Below, piece after piece: positions 37,841-55,600 of a DNA stretch of 64,000 nt. A program made the position numbers and the translations under genes. The notes under the pieces were generated by a model. It had not been told where the DNA came from. It saw only the letters and a list, made by a program, of their open reading frames with translations, and ran no database searches. Source of the stretch: Cloeon dipterum (taxonomy: Eukaryota > Arthropoda > Insecta > Ephemeroptera > Baetidae). The stretch's first letter is position 1. Each line of letters starts with the position of its first letter. Where the stretch lies: positions 22,430,335-22,494,334 of the forward strand of contig NC_088788.1 of NCBI RefSeq assembly GCF_949628265.1, in the 5' to 3' direction.

Positions 37841-40559
37841 TCATCTAGGTGTTCCTGGCGTCTGTGTCTGGTTGGTTCCAGTGACAACCTTCGCTACTTG
37901 CGTGGAAGACACCTTGTTGACGTATTTGACTTTGCTGCTGGCTGCAAGGTTTGCTGAACTGACCATCTGCACCTGTCTCGGAGCAGCTTCCATTTTACTG
38001 GAAGCCGCCATTGTTATAAGAGAAGAAAACGGAGTCAAGGCCCCAGTGAGGGTGGGTGTGATGCCCTTAATGTTTTGAGGGGGCTTCGCAGGTGCTGGGA
38101 TGTTAGAAGGCTTGTTACTGCCCAAGCGCAATGCACCCAGAGAACCTAAGCTGGCCAACGACCCGATGTTCACGGTAAATCCCGTTTTCATGGGCTTGGC
38201 AGTCTGGGTAGGTTTTGCAGCTTGAGGAGATTTTGCTGTCAATGAAGACTTGGTAGCCTGGGGGACCTTCGCTGTCTGATGTAATGCAGGTCGAGTCTGG
38301 CCAAGAGAACTTTTCACAGCTGCTTCTGATAAGTGTTTTTCTTTGTTTCCCGCGGACACCCTGCCCATATAGGAGTCAAACACTGACTTCTGAGAGTATC
38401 TTGCTTTTTTCGCTTCAGGTTCCCCTGATGATGCATATGGCATTGCTGGATGCTTGACTGCAGGCTTTGGAGAAACAGGACGAACAACTGGTTGAGTCAG
38501 AACACTCGCCAAAAAGTCGCCAACCTCGTCCAAAATACACCGGTCAATAGTTGACTGCGTCAGTCCTTCCGACCGTTTCTTCACGCTCGTTACTCGCAGA
38601 TGTTCGTCAGCAGAACCAATTACAATCAGTCCAGACTGGACGACAAGCCGCTCACGCAAATCCTCAATATCTGCCTGTCTCGATGAAGGTGCGTTTTGGC
38701 CGATTACAAAGAGGATAGGACACGTTATGTCCAGCAAACAGTCATCAGCTTGACCTCTTCGGCCTAGAAGAATATTACTCGTTATATAAATTTTCAGTTT
38801 GGAATAAAACAACATAGTTGTAAGTCAAGAAAAGAAAAATGAAAGATGTACATAATCATAACTTAGAAATCTTTCACAGTTATCTCCAAGCCAAAAAGGG
38901 CCTTTTTTGTAATTACTCATTTTTCACAAAAACGTTCCCGAATAAATGCAACACAATTTCCTTACCTGCTAATGTGCTAATAGGAAATCCAAGACAAATG
39001 ACAGCATTAACTGTTTCCATTAGTGCTGCCTGCACTGCTATTCCTGCTCCAACGTTCCATCCAATAAGAATGATAGGTCGGCCAGGGTACTTGGCTTTAA
39101 CTTCTTCGATTTTAGCTCTGGTACTGCTAAGCAGCTGCTCAAGGAGATTCTCTATTGTGGAGTTGCCTGGCAGGCTTGTGGGGTGAGCGTCAACGCATGC
39201 AACCTGGCCAAGGTGCGACAGTTGTTTCACCCAGTTGTTATTTCTCCTGGATGCGTGGCCAACATGCCGGCCGATGCCAGAGGGAACTGTGATTAAAATT
39301 GCGTCCAGTGGAAGACGTCGCGGCTTCAACTGGTTTGCTGTCGCCTCCACGCTCTCCTTCTTCAATACCTGGAGCAATGATTATAATTAGCACCATGTAA
39401 TATTTTCCCTCCTCAGGATTAATTTCCGGAACTTTGGAGAAGACTATGATATCCAATTTCATAATTGAGATCAAATATTAACAGTCTAATTTTGGATACC
39501 TGAATTAATTTCATTTTGTCTCATATTTGGCCAAATTGTATTAAGTATTATGCTAACATATTTTGTAAACAATATTTAATTCAATCAGGCATGTCTCATA
39601 AAAATAATAAATATACATATGCACTTGGGTGTCAGATAAATTATTGATGTTGTCCTTGAAATGAGCAAACTCCGTACTCACCCTCGCAATTTTTTCTGAT
39701 GCTAAGCTGGGAGGCAGTTTCGCATCTGGGTTGAAGTTTATCATATGTTCTACCAAGGTTGGAGTCTTCACTCTTAATACTCTTAAAATTTCTAAATACA
39801 CTGCAAATATGGAGGAGGGAAGATTGTCCAAGAGAAGCTTGTGTAGCCAATTTGTAAGCCGGATGTCCCATGTAGCACTTGCCATCGCTCGACGCACTCG
39901 TCTAGCAGCCGTGTCAGTGGCCAGCTTCATAAGGACACTCTCGTTTTGTCTGCCGTTCAGAGCCATATGAGCCATGTGAGCCTCGTGGATGGCTTTGACT
40001 ACGTTGTTGAAGAGTCGAGCATGCTCTACTGTCCAACCAGTTCGCTGAATTTTAGCTTCCCAGTCACCGTCATCGTCCTTAAATAAAGAGGACCACGTTG
40101 AACTGTGTCTGTACCATTCTAACCAATACAATTTGCGACAAAAATGTTACATTTATTTTTTTTTAATTTTTTTTTAAGCACGGGCTTTGGTTCCAGGTCC
40201 TCGAGAAAAAAATACAGAATTTCAGGATCAACCTTTTGATCTGCTCTGTAGCCCTGTATGTCCTCAGCAGCGCCAAGCCACTCAGACGAGTGTGGTGTGA
40301 TTGTGTGAGGTTGGAATTTGAAAGGACTATCAACTGTCTCAACGTCCACTGTGATGTCAGCGACAAGCATCTTGTTTTGATTTCCCTTGGCCAGGGTGAA
40401 AAGGCTGCGCACTGGCTTGGCATAATTGGTGTCTGGTTTACTAGCCCATGGTTTTGCATAGTTGTGATCATTTTGTATGCTGTCCAATATCATCTGCTCT
40501 TCATGTTTTGGCGTGACACTTTGACCCATAGGTGATTCGCTAGTTTGGGGAGTTTGCAT
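37841..40559 (-). CDS. KANSL3: NSL complex subunit 3 (KANSL3/NSL3 homologue)
   Basis: Exons: about 40190-40559 (ATG at 40557-40559), 39682-40118, 38966-39368 and 37841-38763. The last three join in phase. The junction between the first and second is unresolved because no consensus donor of the right phase is visible. Conserved features: DHNYAKPW and VETV near the N-terminus; QRTGWTVEHARLFNNVV; an alpha/beta-hydrolase-like core with PIILIGWNVGAGIA, CLGFPISTLAG and CPILFVIGQNAP; then SEGLTQSTIDRCILDEVGDF. The catalytic Ser of GxSxG is Asn (GWNVG), as in the family, so it is presumably not an esterase. The tail is long, basic and rich in KP/AAK repeats. NSL3 is a scaffold of the MOF-containing NSL histone H4 acetyltransferase complex at housekeeping promoters. 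Confidence 0.88.
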
Positions 40560-40570
40560 GTTGAATGACC

Positions 40571-41813
40571 CTGAAAATTTGAAAACAAGTTTATCATTAT
40601 TTGCTATTTTAAAAATAAATAAATACAATTTACATGGAGCGAGGATGGCATGTGATATGTATGATATACATTTTTTTTATGTATTTTGTCATTGGAATTT
40701 TATGGGCTAAATTTATAAACACATATACATGGATGATGCATCTATTATGTATACCATGTATACCATATTTCAAACTATGCAGTTTCTTTTTTTCGGTATG
40801 GAATGGATGCAAAATTAATAATATATTATACATTTATGCGTGTACGAGTAATAATTATAATTATTCATGTTAAATTTGTGTATAATATACTTTCTTTATA
40901 TTCACAGTTCGAATTTATTATAATGTACAAAAAATATTAAAAGCGCAGTTTTACAAGATTTAGCGATAAGCGCGCTGCGCTATTTACATGACAAACACAC
41001 TATATCTAATGAAGGGGGACTCAAGCTTTCATATCACTCACACTTCTCGCTCTGATGGGAATAGTCAATGTTAATGCCCTAGCCTAGCGAGAAGATAAGA
41101 AGTGTGCTTTCCATAAATTTGGAAATTTTCACGTGGCCATTTGAACGTGAGATACATAACCTCACCGAACTACTCACCTCTGTTTTAAAATAAAGTTGTT
41201 GACAAATCGTTGAATGATTGACTCCGCAAAAAATCCTCGATTCTATTGGAACTGAAAAAGTATGAAAATCTTTAAGAGAGCAGTGACGCATAGGTCAACA
41301 TAAGCGCCATATTTCTCACAGCTCGCTCTCTTCTCGCTTAGCATTGCGAAGACTCCACGACTCCAGCACAAGCAACTTGATTTTCTGGCCTGTGATTGGT
41401 CGACGCTAATTTGACTCCGCGCATGCTCAGTTCCCTTTCTCGCTCAAAATGCTCTCTAGTGGAGGGCTCATAGGGGTACTCTAGCTTTCGGTTCACTCGC
41501 ATTTCTGATTTGAAGAATTAATGTTTTGAACTTATGGACCTATATATATTATATTATTATACCAACTAGCATATAGATTGGATCATTAAACGAAATCTGT
41601 CATTAGTTTTGAATTTATGAGCTTTGTCAGCTTAATTATCGATCCATGCAGTGGAAAAATTGGGAAGCGGCGATTTCCACCGCAATTTTACTTATTTCAA
41701 ATTTTTCAATATTATTATGACATCAGAAAGAAAAATATGCTATCAAGTTTGGAATAGTTTCATTATTGAAAAAAGTTGAATTAAAATTATCAAAAAATTT
41801 ATCCAGCCACCAG
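40571..41813. other. Intergenic region between NSL3 and AlaRS
   Basis: The acceptor CAG|GGTCATTC at 40570 shows that NSL3 has an upstream 5' UTR exon. It should lie in the less AT-rich part around 41280-41470. The stretch 40640-40900 is very AT-rich with ATGTAT-type low complexity. No other gene was recognised. Confidence 0.4.
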
Positions 41814-41819
41814 TTTATT
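41814..41819 (-). terminator. Poly(A) signal of the AlaRS gene
   Basis: AATAAA on the minus strand only about 30 bases past the AlaRS stop, implying a very short 3' UTR. Confidence 0.6.
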
Positions 41820-41847
41820 TCGACAGTGGGTATCAATAATTAATTAA

Positions 41848-46631
<4,784 letters not shown>

Positions 46632-46634
46632 CTT

Positions 46635-48102
46635 CTAAAACAGACGAAAGTCAGTTTTGAGTTTTTTTTATAAAACTGTGTTTTTGGGAATACATACATG
46701 CTACACAAATACTTAATGCATAATGTGCAGTGCACAAGTCTGTATGAACATAAGGAAAATTACACTTTTCGCCACGACTAAATATTTCGCCACCCATATG
46801 TACATACATTAATTTTTCTGGTACATATTCTCATAAGAACTGGCGAGAAGTGTAGTCTAGCAGAAACTGTAATTTTCTTAATTTTCCATACATTTAGCAA
46901 AAATATACGGGGTATGTACATAGTCAAGTTAGGATTCAAAAGTTATGTATGTATGTACTATAGATACATAATACATGCACAACATGTATGATACATGTCA
47001 TATATATTTATCATATGAATATCATTTATATATATATGTAAATGTACAGAATGGATTCAGCAGCTTTGAATAATGTAATGTATTAATTTCTTTTTGGCAA
47101 AAGACATGATAAAATTCGACATGATTGCATCATGGTCACATAGCCAGATCATTAAAAGTGATGATCGCCATCAAAACGAGACAATTTACTCGTCTGAGTT
47201 ATGATATAAACTGAATTTTCTTAAATTTACGCTAGATTATACCTCCGTATGTCAGGTTCAGGACACGTGTTACTGTTTCCCTTAAACACGAAGACAGATT
47301 CTGGAGAACGCAGTGGAGTGAGAGAGAGAGAGCGAGGACCTGGCAAACGGCAAAGGAGAAGGGAGGTGCTTTGGGAGGGAATTAAAGATCATCAACAGCC
47401 GGTGCAAGCCGGCGAAACGGGGAGGACCGTAAGCAGACCGCAAGACGCCAACCAAAACTAAATTCGAAATTTCGAATAATTCTCATTTTTATCCCTTTAG
47501 CTTCAACTGAATGCTAATATGTGGTTATTTTTTTTTATTATTTGCACGTAAAATTTGTTTATCATCAGATTAATTAGAAAATATTTTGAAAATGTTGGCA
47601 ATAAAAATTTAAAAAGTTGGCACTATGATTATGATGTTGATGTTGCTTGTGAGCTTCTAAGCGCTACAAAGCTTGGTTCTTGCTCAACTTTGTAATTTAC
47701 GCACGTTTTCGTCGCTGTCGATTTGTCGATGTACCGTTCTGAGCAATCCTGAGTAAAGGCCCTCGTCATTTTAGCCCGCTTCAGTTTTAGCTTACATACA
47801 GTCACAGGGAATTTTGCATTCCCTAATCAGCTTGATGTCGGAACGCTTTGAGAAAGTACTTATTATTATACTTACTTACTTATTTACACGCATAAAGCTC
47901 AATGTGCGTATCTATTGAAAATTATGCAGTGAAATTCTATGGATCAATCATTGCAAATAATAATCTATTTGATTTTTCACTGGGCATTATTTTATATTAG
48001 ATTGTCACAACAATAAATAATTATAAGTTATAATAACAAGCTTAATTCGATATACATATATGATTTTTGATAATATATGTATGTATTCCAAAATATTTTC
48101 AG
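46635..48102. promoter_or_regulatory. Divergent AlaRS/WDR82 upstream region
   Basis: Exon borders at 46634 (AlaRS acceptor side) and 48103 (WDR82 acceptor TTTTCAG) show that both genes have upstream 5' UTR exons in here. The less AT-rich part at 47240-47460 is the likely promoter; a donor-like ACC|GTAAGC at about 47429 could end the WDR82 leader exon. The stretch 46900-47060 is ATGTAT-rich low complexity. A small inverted-repeat element lies at 46760-46872. Confidence 0.4.
46760..46872. repeat. Short TIR repeat, copy A (MITE-like)
   Basis: Begins TTACACTTTTCGCCAC and ends CAGAAACTGTAA. The internal block TTCTCATAAGAACTGGCGAG is shared exactly with copy B at 63366-63443. Confidence 0.65.
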
Positions 48103-48111
48103 ACGGCCAAA

Positions 48112-49175
48112 ATGAAACTCGTGGACAACGTTGTGAAGAGTTTCAAAGTGGCAAAGATATTTCGGCAGAACACCAACAAAATCAACTGCATAGACTTCAG
48201 CCCTGATGGAATGAATATCGTGTCCTCCAGCGAAGATGACCAGATTGTCATTTACGACTGTGAGAAAGGCTGTCAAGTGCGGACAATAAACAGCAAAAAA
48301 TATGGCGTTGAACTGATCCTGTTCACACATGCGAAAAACACTGCTATCCACAGCTCTACAAAAATTGATGACACCATCCGCTACCTATCGTTGCATGACA
48401 ACAAATACATAAGGTGTGTATTATTCTCAGGCTCTGTTAGATTAGCCCACGTTAAATCAACCCATATTTGCAACTTTTAGGTATTTCCCGGGGCACACAA
48501 AGAAGGTTGTCACGCTATCCATGGCCCCCACTGATGATCTGTTTTTGTCCGGATCGATGGACAAGAGCCTGCGGTTATGGGACATACGATCTCCTAATTG
48601 CCATGGTTTGATGCATCTCTCAGGCAGACCTGTTGCAGCGTTTGATCCAGAAGGACTAATATTTGCAGCTGGTAAGTGTCTCCATAATTAAGAATGCAAT
48701 CTCATCAAACGATGATTAATTTTCAGGAATAAATAGCGAGGTCATTAAGCTGTATGACCTGCGTTCCTTTGATAAGGGCCCTTTCACCACTTTTAAACTC
48801 CCCTCAGAAAAGGAATGTGACTGGACTGGACTGAAGTTCAGCAGAGATGGAAAAACAATTTTAGTTTCCACAAATGGATCTCTTATTAGACTGGTTGACG
48901 CATTTTCTGGTCAATCGTTGCAAACATTCAGTGGTCAATTCAACAACAAAGGCATTCCGATTGAAGCCTCATTCAGCCCCGATTCCCAATACGTCTTTAG
49001 TGGATCGACAGATGGTAAAATCCATGTTTGGAATGCTGACACTGGATACAAATTGTGCATTCTAAATGGAGACCACAATGCGCCTGTCCAATGTGTTCAA
49101 TTCAATCCGAAGTATATGATGCTTGCATCTGCCTGTACCAGCATGTCATTCTGGCTCCCAACTATCGATGAGTAA
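48112..49175 (+). CDS. WDR82: WDR82 (Swd2) WD-repeat subunit of COMPASS/SET1 and PNUTS-PP1 complexes
   Basis: Exons 48112-48413, 48481-48671 and 48727-49175 give 313 residues, the same length as human WDR82. Recognisable blocks: [88 protein letters not shown] and the C-terminal SFWLPTIDE. Seven WD40 blades are expected. WDR82 binds Ser5-phosphorylated RNA polymerase II CTD, recruits SET1 for H3K4 methylation, and acts in transcription termination with PNUTS and PP1. AATAAA follows at 49217-49222. Confidence 0.96.
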
Positions 49176-49216
49176 AGAAAGTGTACAGAATCAGGATATC
49201 AGGATTCCGACTACAG

Positions 49217-49222
49217 AATAAA
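49217..49222 (+). terminator. Poly(A) signal of WDR82
   Basis: AATAAA about 40 bases past the stop codon, close to the end of the converging NELF-C/D gene. Confidence 0.6.
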
Positions 49223-49291
49223 ATACTTATAAGATTCCATTCCTACAATTTAGTTGTTTCATTTTGACATTCAATATGGTCGTAATAAACT

Positions 49292-51754
49292 TTATAAATT
49301 CACGTAGTTCGCCTTGCAGTACACTGAAAATTACATTTAAAATTAAACCAATTTCAAATTGAACGGAACTAAAGCTTACCAATGAACTCTGAGACAGGGT
49401 CGTTATCTCCATCACCCCTAGTGGTGCCTGTTACTTCTTCATGTTCCACCATAGGAAGAAACAGCTGAACAAACTCTCCCGTGTACGGTGGAGCAATGGC
49501 CTCCAATACCTATTTCAAAGAGAATTAATTATTTGTCTTTCAAGAGAAAGGCACGCAGGGACAAACCTCAGTTACAAAGTATCTGATGAGAGAAATATCT
49601 GTGTCACCTCTCTGCCAGCACTGAATCACATATTGGACAACAGGTACAACACATCCCACACATAGCAAAGAAACCATTCGATCTAGCAGCATTTTTCTCA
49701 TTTCCAACTTGAATTATAACATTATTACAGATCAGAGTTTAAGCATTTAAGAGTCTAGCAAAAATAAACAATTTATGCTTCATTTATTTTGCTTTGATCT
49801 GCCAGAAAAATGTAAGTCAAGTTCATACCTGCACTAAGATCTCCAATTCATCCTGCTTACTCTCAAACAACTGTATGAGCAAGTTCAGAACAGTTCTGTG
49901 CAGCAGCTGGTGACAAGTCACTACTTCATCCAGCAGCGCCAAGTGGATTGGCGTGTGTTCGGTGCAGAGCTTGAAATAGCTGGGTTCTGTGACAACACAT
50001 TCAACCCAGCGGACAACCCCGACAGCCACCACTGGGTATCGGATGCAACTATACAGGGTGCTCAACTCTGCAATTATTTCCGTTGAACTTGGATTGCTGC
50101 TGCAAATATTGTGCACTTTTTCGATGGCTTGTTTAGTCGGCATCAATTCATCCTTGCTTGCAGGCTTGCTCCTGCCTCTTCCTCCCTCTGTCACACTCAC
50201 GGCGTAGGCGAGTAAGTATATGTACTTGGGCTTGTGCTCTGGATTCAGTTTAACTGAGGGTCGAAAAAGAGCATCCACCAGCAACTCCATCAGGTGTGGG
50301 GTTCTGATTAGTTCAATTGGAGGAGGATCATTGGACGAGTAATGGCGATACAGGAAAGAGATGTCGGCTGGGTTTAAACTGCTGCGCGAGAACATGGATG
50401 ACAAAGCCTCACAAGCTGGAGGGTGACTGGAGCTTCCATTCAGAGACATCAAGATGGGTGTGATGTCGTAACCACTATTAAATCACAGATTAGAATAAAA
50501 CTTTGATATGGTTTTATCACTGTTACTTTTCTCTCGCGCATTTTGTGATCTCTTGAGATAGACGCTTAATGCTGAAGCCGCCTTTAGGTTCCTGGGAAAG
50601 CACATGGAGCAGGGCTTGGCTGTAAACGTAGGTGTGCTGGCCATGACAAACCATTTTCTATAAAATTACAAATGAGAAACAGATATTAATACTACAAAAA
50701 TTACTTACCGCACACTCAGCTATGCTGGCTTGCCTTTTTTCGGAATTAGACAAATAACTTGTGATAGCAGTTTTCAACACTCTCGAAAATACTTCAATTT
50801 GCTGGGCCGCAGTAGAGATACTTGTTATTTCACCTTGGTATCCAGCATCAGATATAAGCTTTGGGAGAAGAACAAGAAAGAATTGATCGTCATTATTTGA
50901 TTTGCAGGGATATTTGGTAATATTTTACTTTAATAGTGAAGTTCAGCAGCAAGCAATCAGGGTACTCTTCTGCTAAGCGATAAACTAGAGATCTCCACGT
51001 GGGGTGCTCTATGATTTCTGTCAGCCATCCAGGCGTCTGCAAAAGCATGCTATATTTCAGATCAAAAATGTAAGTTTTTATGTACTTCGCCCTCTTGTGT
51101 GAAAATAATATCTGCTCTCTTGGGATCAAACATCTTAAATACCATATCTTTTAAGTGGTTTTCTACCATGGACTGGACATCAAAGCTTTTAACGCCTGCA
51201 ATTTTATGCAATTAATATTTTCAATTGCGTATTTTAAAAATAACTCATTGCTGTAAAAAAATGAAGTTTCCTACCAGCCAATATGAGCCACTCAGCGAGT
51301 AAATTTGCTGTCTGTGCAAAAGCCTTGTAATTTCCGGAGAGCAAATCAATTACTTGTTCAGGATTACCGCCAGCTTGGAAATACCTAAAAGTATTATTAT
51401 TAAATAATATTTAATATTTCTTTGAGTTACAAACTCGGAGTAAACTGATATTTTTAAATTAGCACTTTTCATCCTTTTTTCAGGGTGGATACATACATAA
51501 TCGAACATCAAACCTCTTTAGCTGGGCAAAAATTCCAGGCTCCATGATATAGTCTGGAGAGCTGAATTTCTTAAGGCATTCAGATAAAACCTCTTCAGGA
51601 TTTTCAGCTTCACCAGCCTCTGACTGCAAATATTAATTCGTATACATATAAGATCAAGATACATAATGAAAAACTTGAGCAGATCCAAATTTATTACGTC
51701 GTCTCCAGGCGAATCTCCACCTCCCCAGCCATCACCATCATATTCGTCATCCAT
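49292..51754 (-). CDS. TH1: Negative elongation factor subunit C/D (TH1)
   Basis: Eleven exons join in phase: 51698-51754, 51514-51623, 51275-51384, 51086-51195, 50929-51036, 50709-50858, 50527-50657, 49829-50474, 49567-49707, 49380-49509 and 49292-49323, for 574 residues (human 590). The acidic start [15 protein letters not shown] is followed by conserved blocks [119 protein letters not shown] and the C-terminus [17 protein letters not shown] holds RNA polymerase II in promoter-proximal pausing with DSIF; the C/D subunit bridges NELF-A and NELF-B. The last coding exon is only 32 bases. Confidence 0.95.
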
Positions 51755-52613
51755 GGTTCACTTCTCAGTTAGCGTTACCTCATGCGAAAATTATGTTGTG
51801 AAACACTAACTGATTGTGTTTGAAGTTTGAGCTAACTGTTTGTTTGATAAGCAGTAATATAATATGTACTACTTCTTCAAGGTTTGGTCTGAACCCTGAG
51901 AGTGAGATGAAATTTCCAGGAGTAAAATGTTCCACTCCTACACAAGCCTGGCCAAACGTAAACAAAACAAGCACAACAGCACAAGGTAAAGGTAGAGCAG
52001 CCCCTGCTCACTCATATGGAGCGTCCGTGAGCAAGCTAAGAAGTTCAGCATCCACTGGCAGGTGGCAGGTCGATCGCTTCTTTCAGCCAATCAGATGGCG
52101 TCTTGGAGTTTGTTGCCTGTTACGCCCACGAAAAACTCTGACACACGCCCCTCTTCGCCTCCCTCTGAAAGTGGGCGTAACAGGCAACAAACTCCAAGGC
52201 GGCCTTAAATTGGCTGAAAAAGCTATCGACCTGCCACCTGCCAGTGGATGCTGAACTTCTTAGCTGGCGCATTTACGCGCCATATGAGTGAGCAGGGGCT
52301 GAGGTAGAGCTAGAGCTAGAGCGTTCCAGTGCAATTTAGGATTTCTCTTTCTCATTCCTCACGAGATGGCGTGGAAGACAGATCTGACGGGCGTTTTAAG
52401 GCGTGTCTTTCAAACGATCCTAAAACGAAGGAGGGGGAATTATGGTATGTGAGAGTTAGGGAGAGAAGAGAGAAGGAGGAAGGAGGAGAGAATAGTGCCA
52501 GAGCCAGAATCAAGAGGCAGATGATTAATTTGTACGAAGAAAACACGTAATTTCATTTGCAAGTAGCCGCCGAGCACTCTTCAAGCTTAGAAGGAACGTG
52601 TGACGGCCTGGAC
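51755..52613. promoter_or_regulatory. Divergent NELF-C/D and NFAT upstream region
   Basis: Contains the palindrome above and, from about 52310 to 52613, a purine-rich leader probably transcribed as NFAT 5' UTR. The 74-codon frame at 52329-52550 ends in a stop in phase with the NFAT start and resembles nothing known. Confidence 0.4.
51998..52301. repeat. 304-bp imperfect palindrome (foldback or MITE)
   Basis: Left arm 51998-52129 and right arm 52171-52301 are near-complete reverse complements around a 41-base loop. Examples: CAGCCCCTGCTCACTCATAT and ATATGAGTGAGCAGGGGCTG; CACTGGCAGGTGGCAGGTCG and CGACCTGCCACCTGCCAGTG; TTGTTGCCTGTTACGCCCAC and GTGGGCGTAACAGGCAACAA. No transposase is present. 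It lies between the divergent NELF-C/D and NFAT genes. Confidence 0.88.
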
Positions 52614-55600
52614 ATGCCCAACGTGCTCCTCAACTCGTCCGAGAACACGATGAAAAGTCGGAAACAGCCGGCTAACAGTAGAGGTATAAACTCCTTTCTT
52701 CCATTGCATGACATTCGGCAGGTTAACCTATCCCAGTGCATTGAACCACGATGGCCATGAAATATCACGTTTCTCTATTTCGAAAAAGGCTGGTGCGCAT
52801 CGTTTCATCGGCACTGTGCCATTCGCGATCAGTTAAAATTAGCGGAAAGTGGAGCAATAACAGACATTTTATTGATCGCGCGGCTGAATGCATATCAGTG
52901 CAGCAGCACGTTGACGTCACGCGAGAGGTGCACACATGTACAAACATGCATCAATATACATATTTTCGCTGCTGCATCCTTGAACGCATCATAGTGCATT
53001 ACATGCATACACGACGAGTTTATTGATGTAGTAAATACAATTAATTTGCCCTTTGTCGTGACATTACGTTACTTCTAGCTCTCATCTGAAGTGTAAACAA
53101 TTTCTTGCCGTTTTTTGCGCACTCTCCCCGTTGCGAACACCATCAGAAATAATGCATAATATTACAATACTGCAAGACGCGCGTACTTAACTTACTGATT
53201 TTTGCGTAGTTGCGAATGCGAGAGCACAGTCACTGTGCTCCACATAATTTTTGTGACCGACTGCAGTCTTAAAAGTTTGATGTTAAATATACACAACGCA
53301 TTTTATTCCGTGATAACATAATTTACACAATGTTGGAGCGCAATATGCGTGCAGGTTTAGATATTATTAATATCGCGCCCAGGAAATAATGAACACCATC
53401 GCTGTCCCCTCGGCTTTCATTCACACTTTCGTGCACTTTCACTATTGTGCCAAGTACATCGTACACTGGTCATGCCGTTGCATCATTATGCAGCCATCGT
53501 TCCATTTTTCTAGCACGTGTGGCACTAAGATTAAATTATATTATTTCCTATTGTGTCCTTCGCGACCAGTTAGATTAGTTTCATGGAACTTCACAGGGTC
53601 TAAGATACCTTCTAACAAAATTTTTATCTTTCATTTATCATGAATTGCCTAGTAAAGTAAGCTCTAAAAATAGTGGCAATTGTATTAGCATAATGTGAGT
53701 AATTGCTTAGTAAGGAATTGCCAAGTATTGTGGAGTGCAAGGTGGCCGTGCCGGAACCTGGATCAATAAATAAAATGCTTTGCGCAATTACTTTGTCTAT
53801 CGGGAGACTGCTCATGACAATGGCGCCAGTTGTTGGTGCCTTTTTATGAGGTGCAAGTCCTTGGTAATCCCAGAAAAACAAGAAAATGATTAAGCGTGGC
53901 TACGACCACAACAAGGAATAGGAATACCAAGGAATTAATTGTTGACGCTAAGCGTTCTTCAGATCACCACCTCCCTAGCATTTTATAATAATGTATTCAC
54001 CAGGATGTAACGAACAATTATTCCATACAGCCGGAAGTTGCGAGTTGGCATTGAAAAATTGAGGTGCATCATAGAAAATATCACAAGGTTAAGGGTAATC
54101 TTGAAACGTGCACTCAGACGTTCAACTCAGGTAAAATGTGTTGGTTTGGTAAGGGTCACTAATGCGTTTCGTCAGCGGGCTACTTTGTATTAGTGTTGCT
54201 CCCCAGAAATGGTACATTATTATCTTGAAACACGAAAATGTATTTATAGTGTTGGCTTACAAAATTCGTTATTAGAACAAGAAAAAAAATAGGATATTAT
54301 TCCTCTCCTGTTTTAAAATCGTCTTTTTATTCCTCCCAGTCCCAGTTTTGTCTGTCAAAAAATTATTGCCTTCACCTGCCAACAAAGCGAGTAAGTGCCA
54401 CGCAGTAGGGATGTAGTTTACACCCAAAACAAGTTGGCATAAGTAATATAATGAAGGAATTTCCGATTTTCTTCTTCTATGAACGAATTCTCAATTGCTA
54501 CCTGCAATGAAAAAACGATATGTTCGGATAAGGATAATCGCATGGTACAAAGAGTTCTAAATCACACCAGTGCCAAAATCGCGGAGTGATTTATATATCA
54601 CTGCACCTAAATTAATCATTTTTTGTTCTTGATTTATTTATTAAGGTAAATAAAAAATGCAAACAAAAGCGTCCAAACCTGGCAGGTGATTTTAACTGGC
54701 GGCCGTAATGAGTCATGTGAATTGGCTGCTCTGCTGGCTCACCGTTGGAGTGGTGATACAGAACTTGGTTCGGGTGCTTGAGTGTCTGGTTCTTCTTGTT
54801 CAGGTGGAGAAAAGATTTCTGGTGTAGGTGAAAATCGAATGAACTTGGAAGGTGGAGCGATGAGCTATAAGCTTTGGTGGCTCCAGTGCCAAAATGAACC
54901 AAATGGACTTCGGCTTAGCCCTTTACTTCTAACTCGAAAGTTATTTCACCACATGCTTGATGAAAGGGGCCTGTGTACGACGCCGTGCGACCATTATTGA
55001 TGCCGCCGTAAACAGGCCCCCTAGACAATAAAAAGAAATAAATAGATAAAGAATGCATCAACAATCACGCACAAACGGCGGATCCGCGGTGCGGCACCAC
55101 TATAATCTCATATTACAACAGAAATTGCTTTTAGATGCGCAAAGCAATAGTGCAAACCAATGACGCTTTGTCATACTGAGCCTTTATTCCAACTCTGCTG
55201 AATGGAATTATGTACCTTTTTAAAATCTTACTGACTAAATTACTGCTGTCAGTTCAAAGTGACTGAAAAGATTAATTCGGTTCTTACGTTATTATGCCAT
55301 TAGTTCCTTGTTTATCGGTCACTTACTGTTATTCAAATATTTATTTCGTTTTGAGATTTAACTGATTAAATAAACTACTGCATCGAGCTTGCTTATAAAG
55401 GTGTTCCTATCAATCCTAAGTTTTTAGTGCATAGCTGCAATTCTCTACTTCAGTTGCCTTTTTATTTAACATGGTATTTGGAAATTTCAAGGCAGTTTAA
55501 CATCATTACTTGCACTCCTTAAGCATGTTTGCTTTACAAAAATCATAGGTCAATCAAACAAATTTTGTCCTTCCATTGAATTCCTTTCACAGACTTAATT

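Noticed and set aside
40119..40190. Continuation of the first NSL3 exon into KKKLKKNKCNIFVANCIG
   Set aside because: AT-rich lysine run before a stop, just ahead of the next acceptor; more likely intron than coding tail.
47249..47461. 70-codon plus-strand frame rich in Arg/Glu/Gly
   Set aside because: Purine-rich leader-like sequence upstream of WDR82; no homology seen and no conserved start.
52329..52550. 74-codon frame just before the NFAT start
   Set aside because: It ends at a stop in phase with NFAT and is not similar to any NFAT N-terminus; treated as 5' UTR.
54612..55000. Two opposite open frames within NFAT intron 1
   Set aside because: Mutual shadows without family match, splice sites or poly(A) signals.
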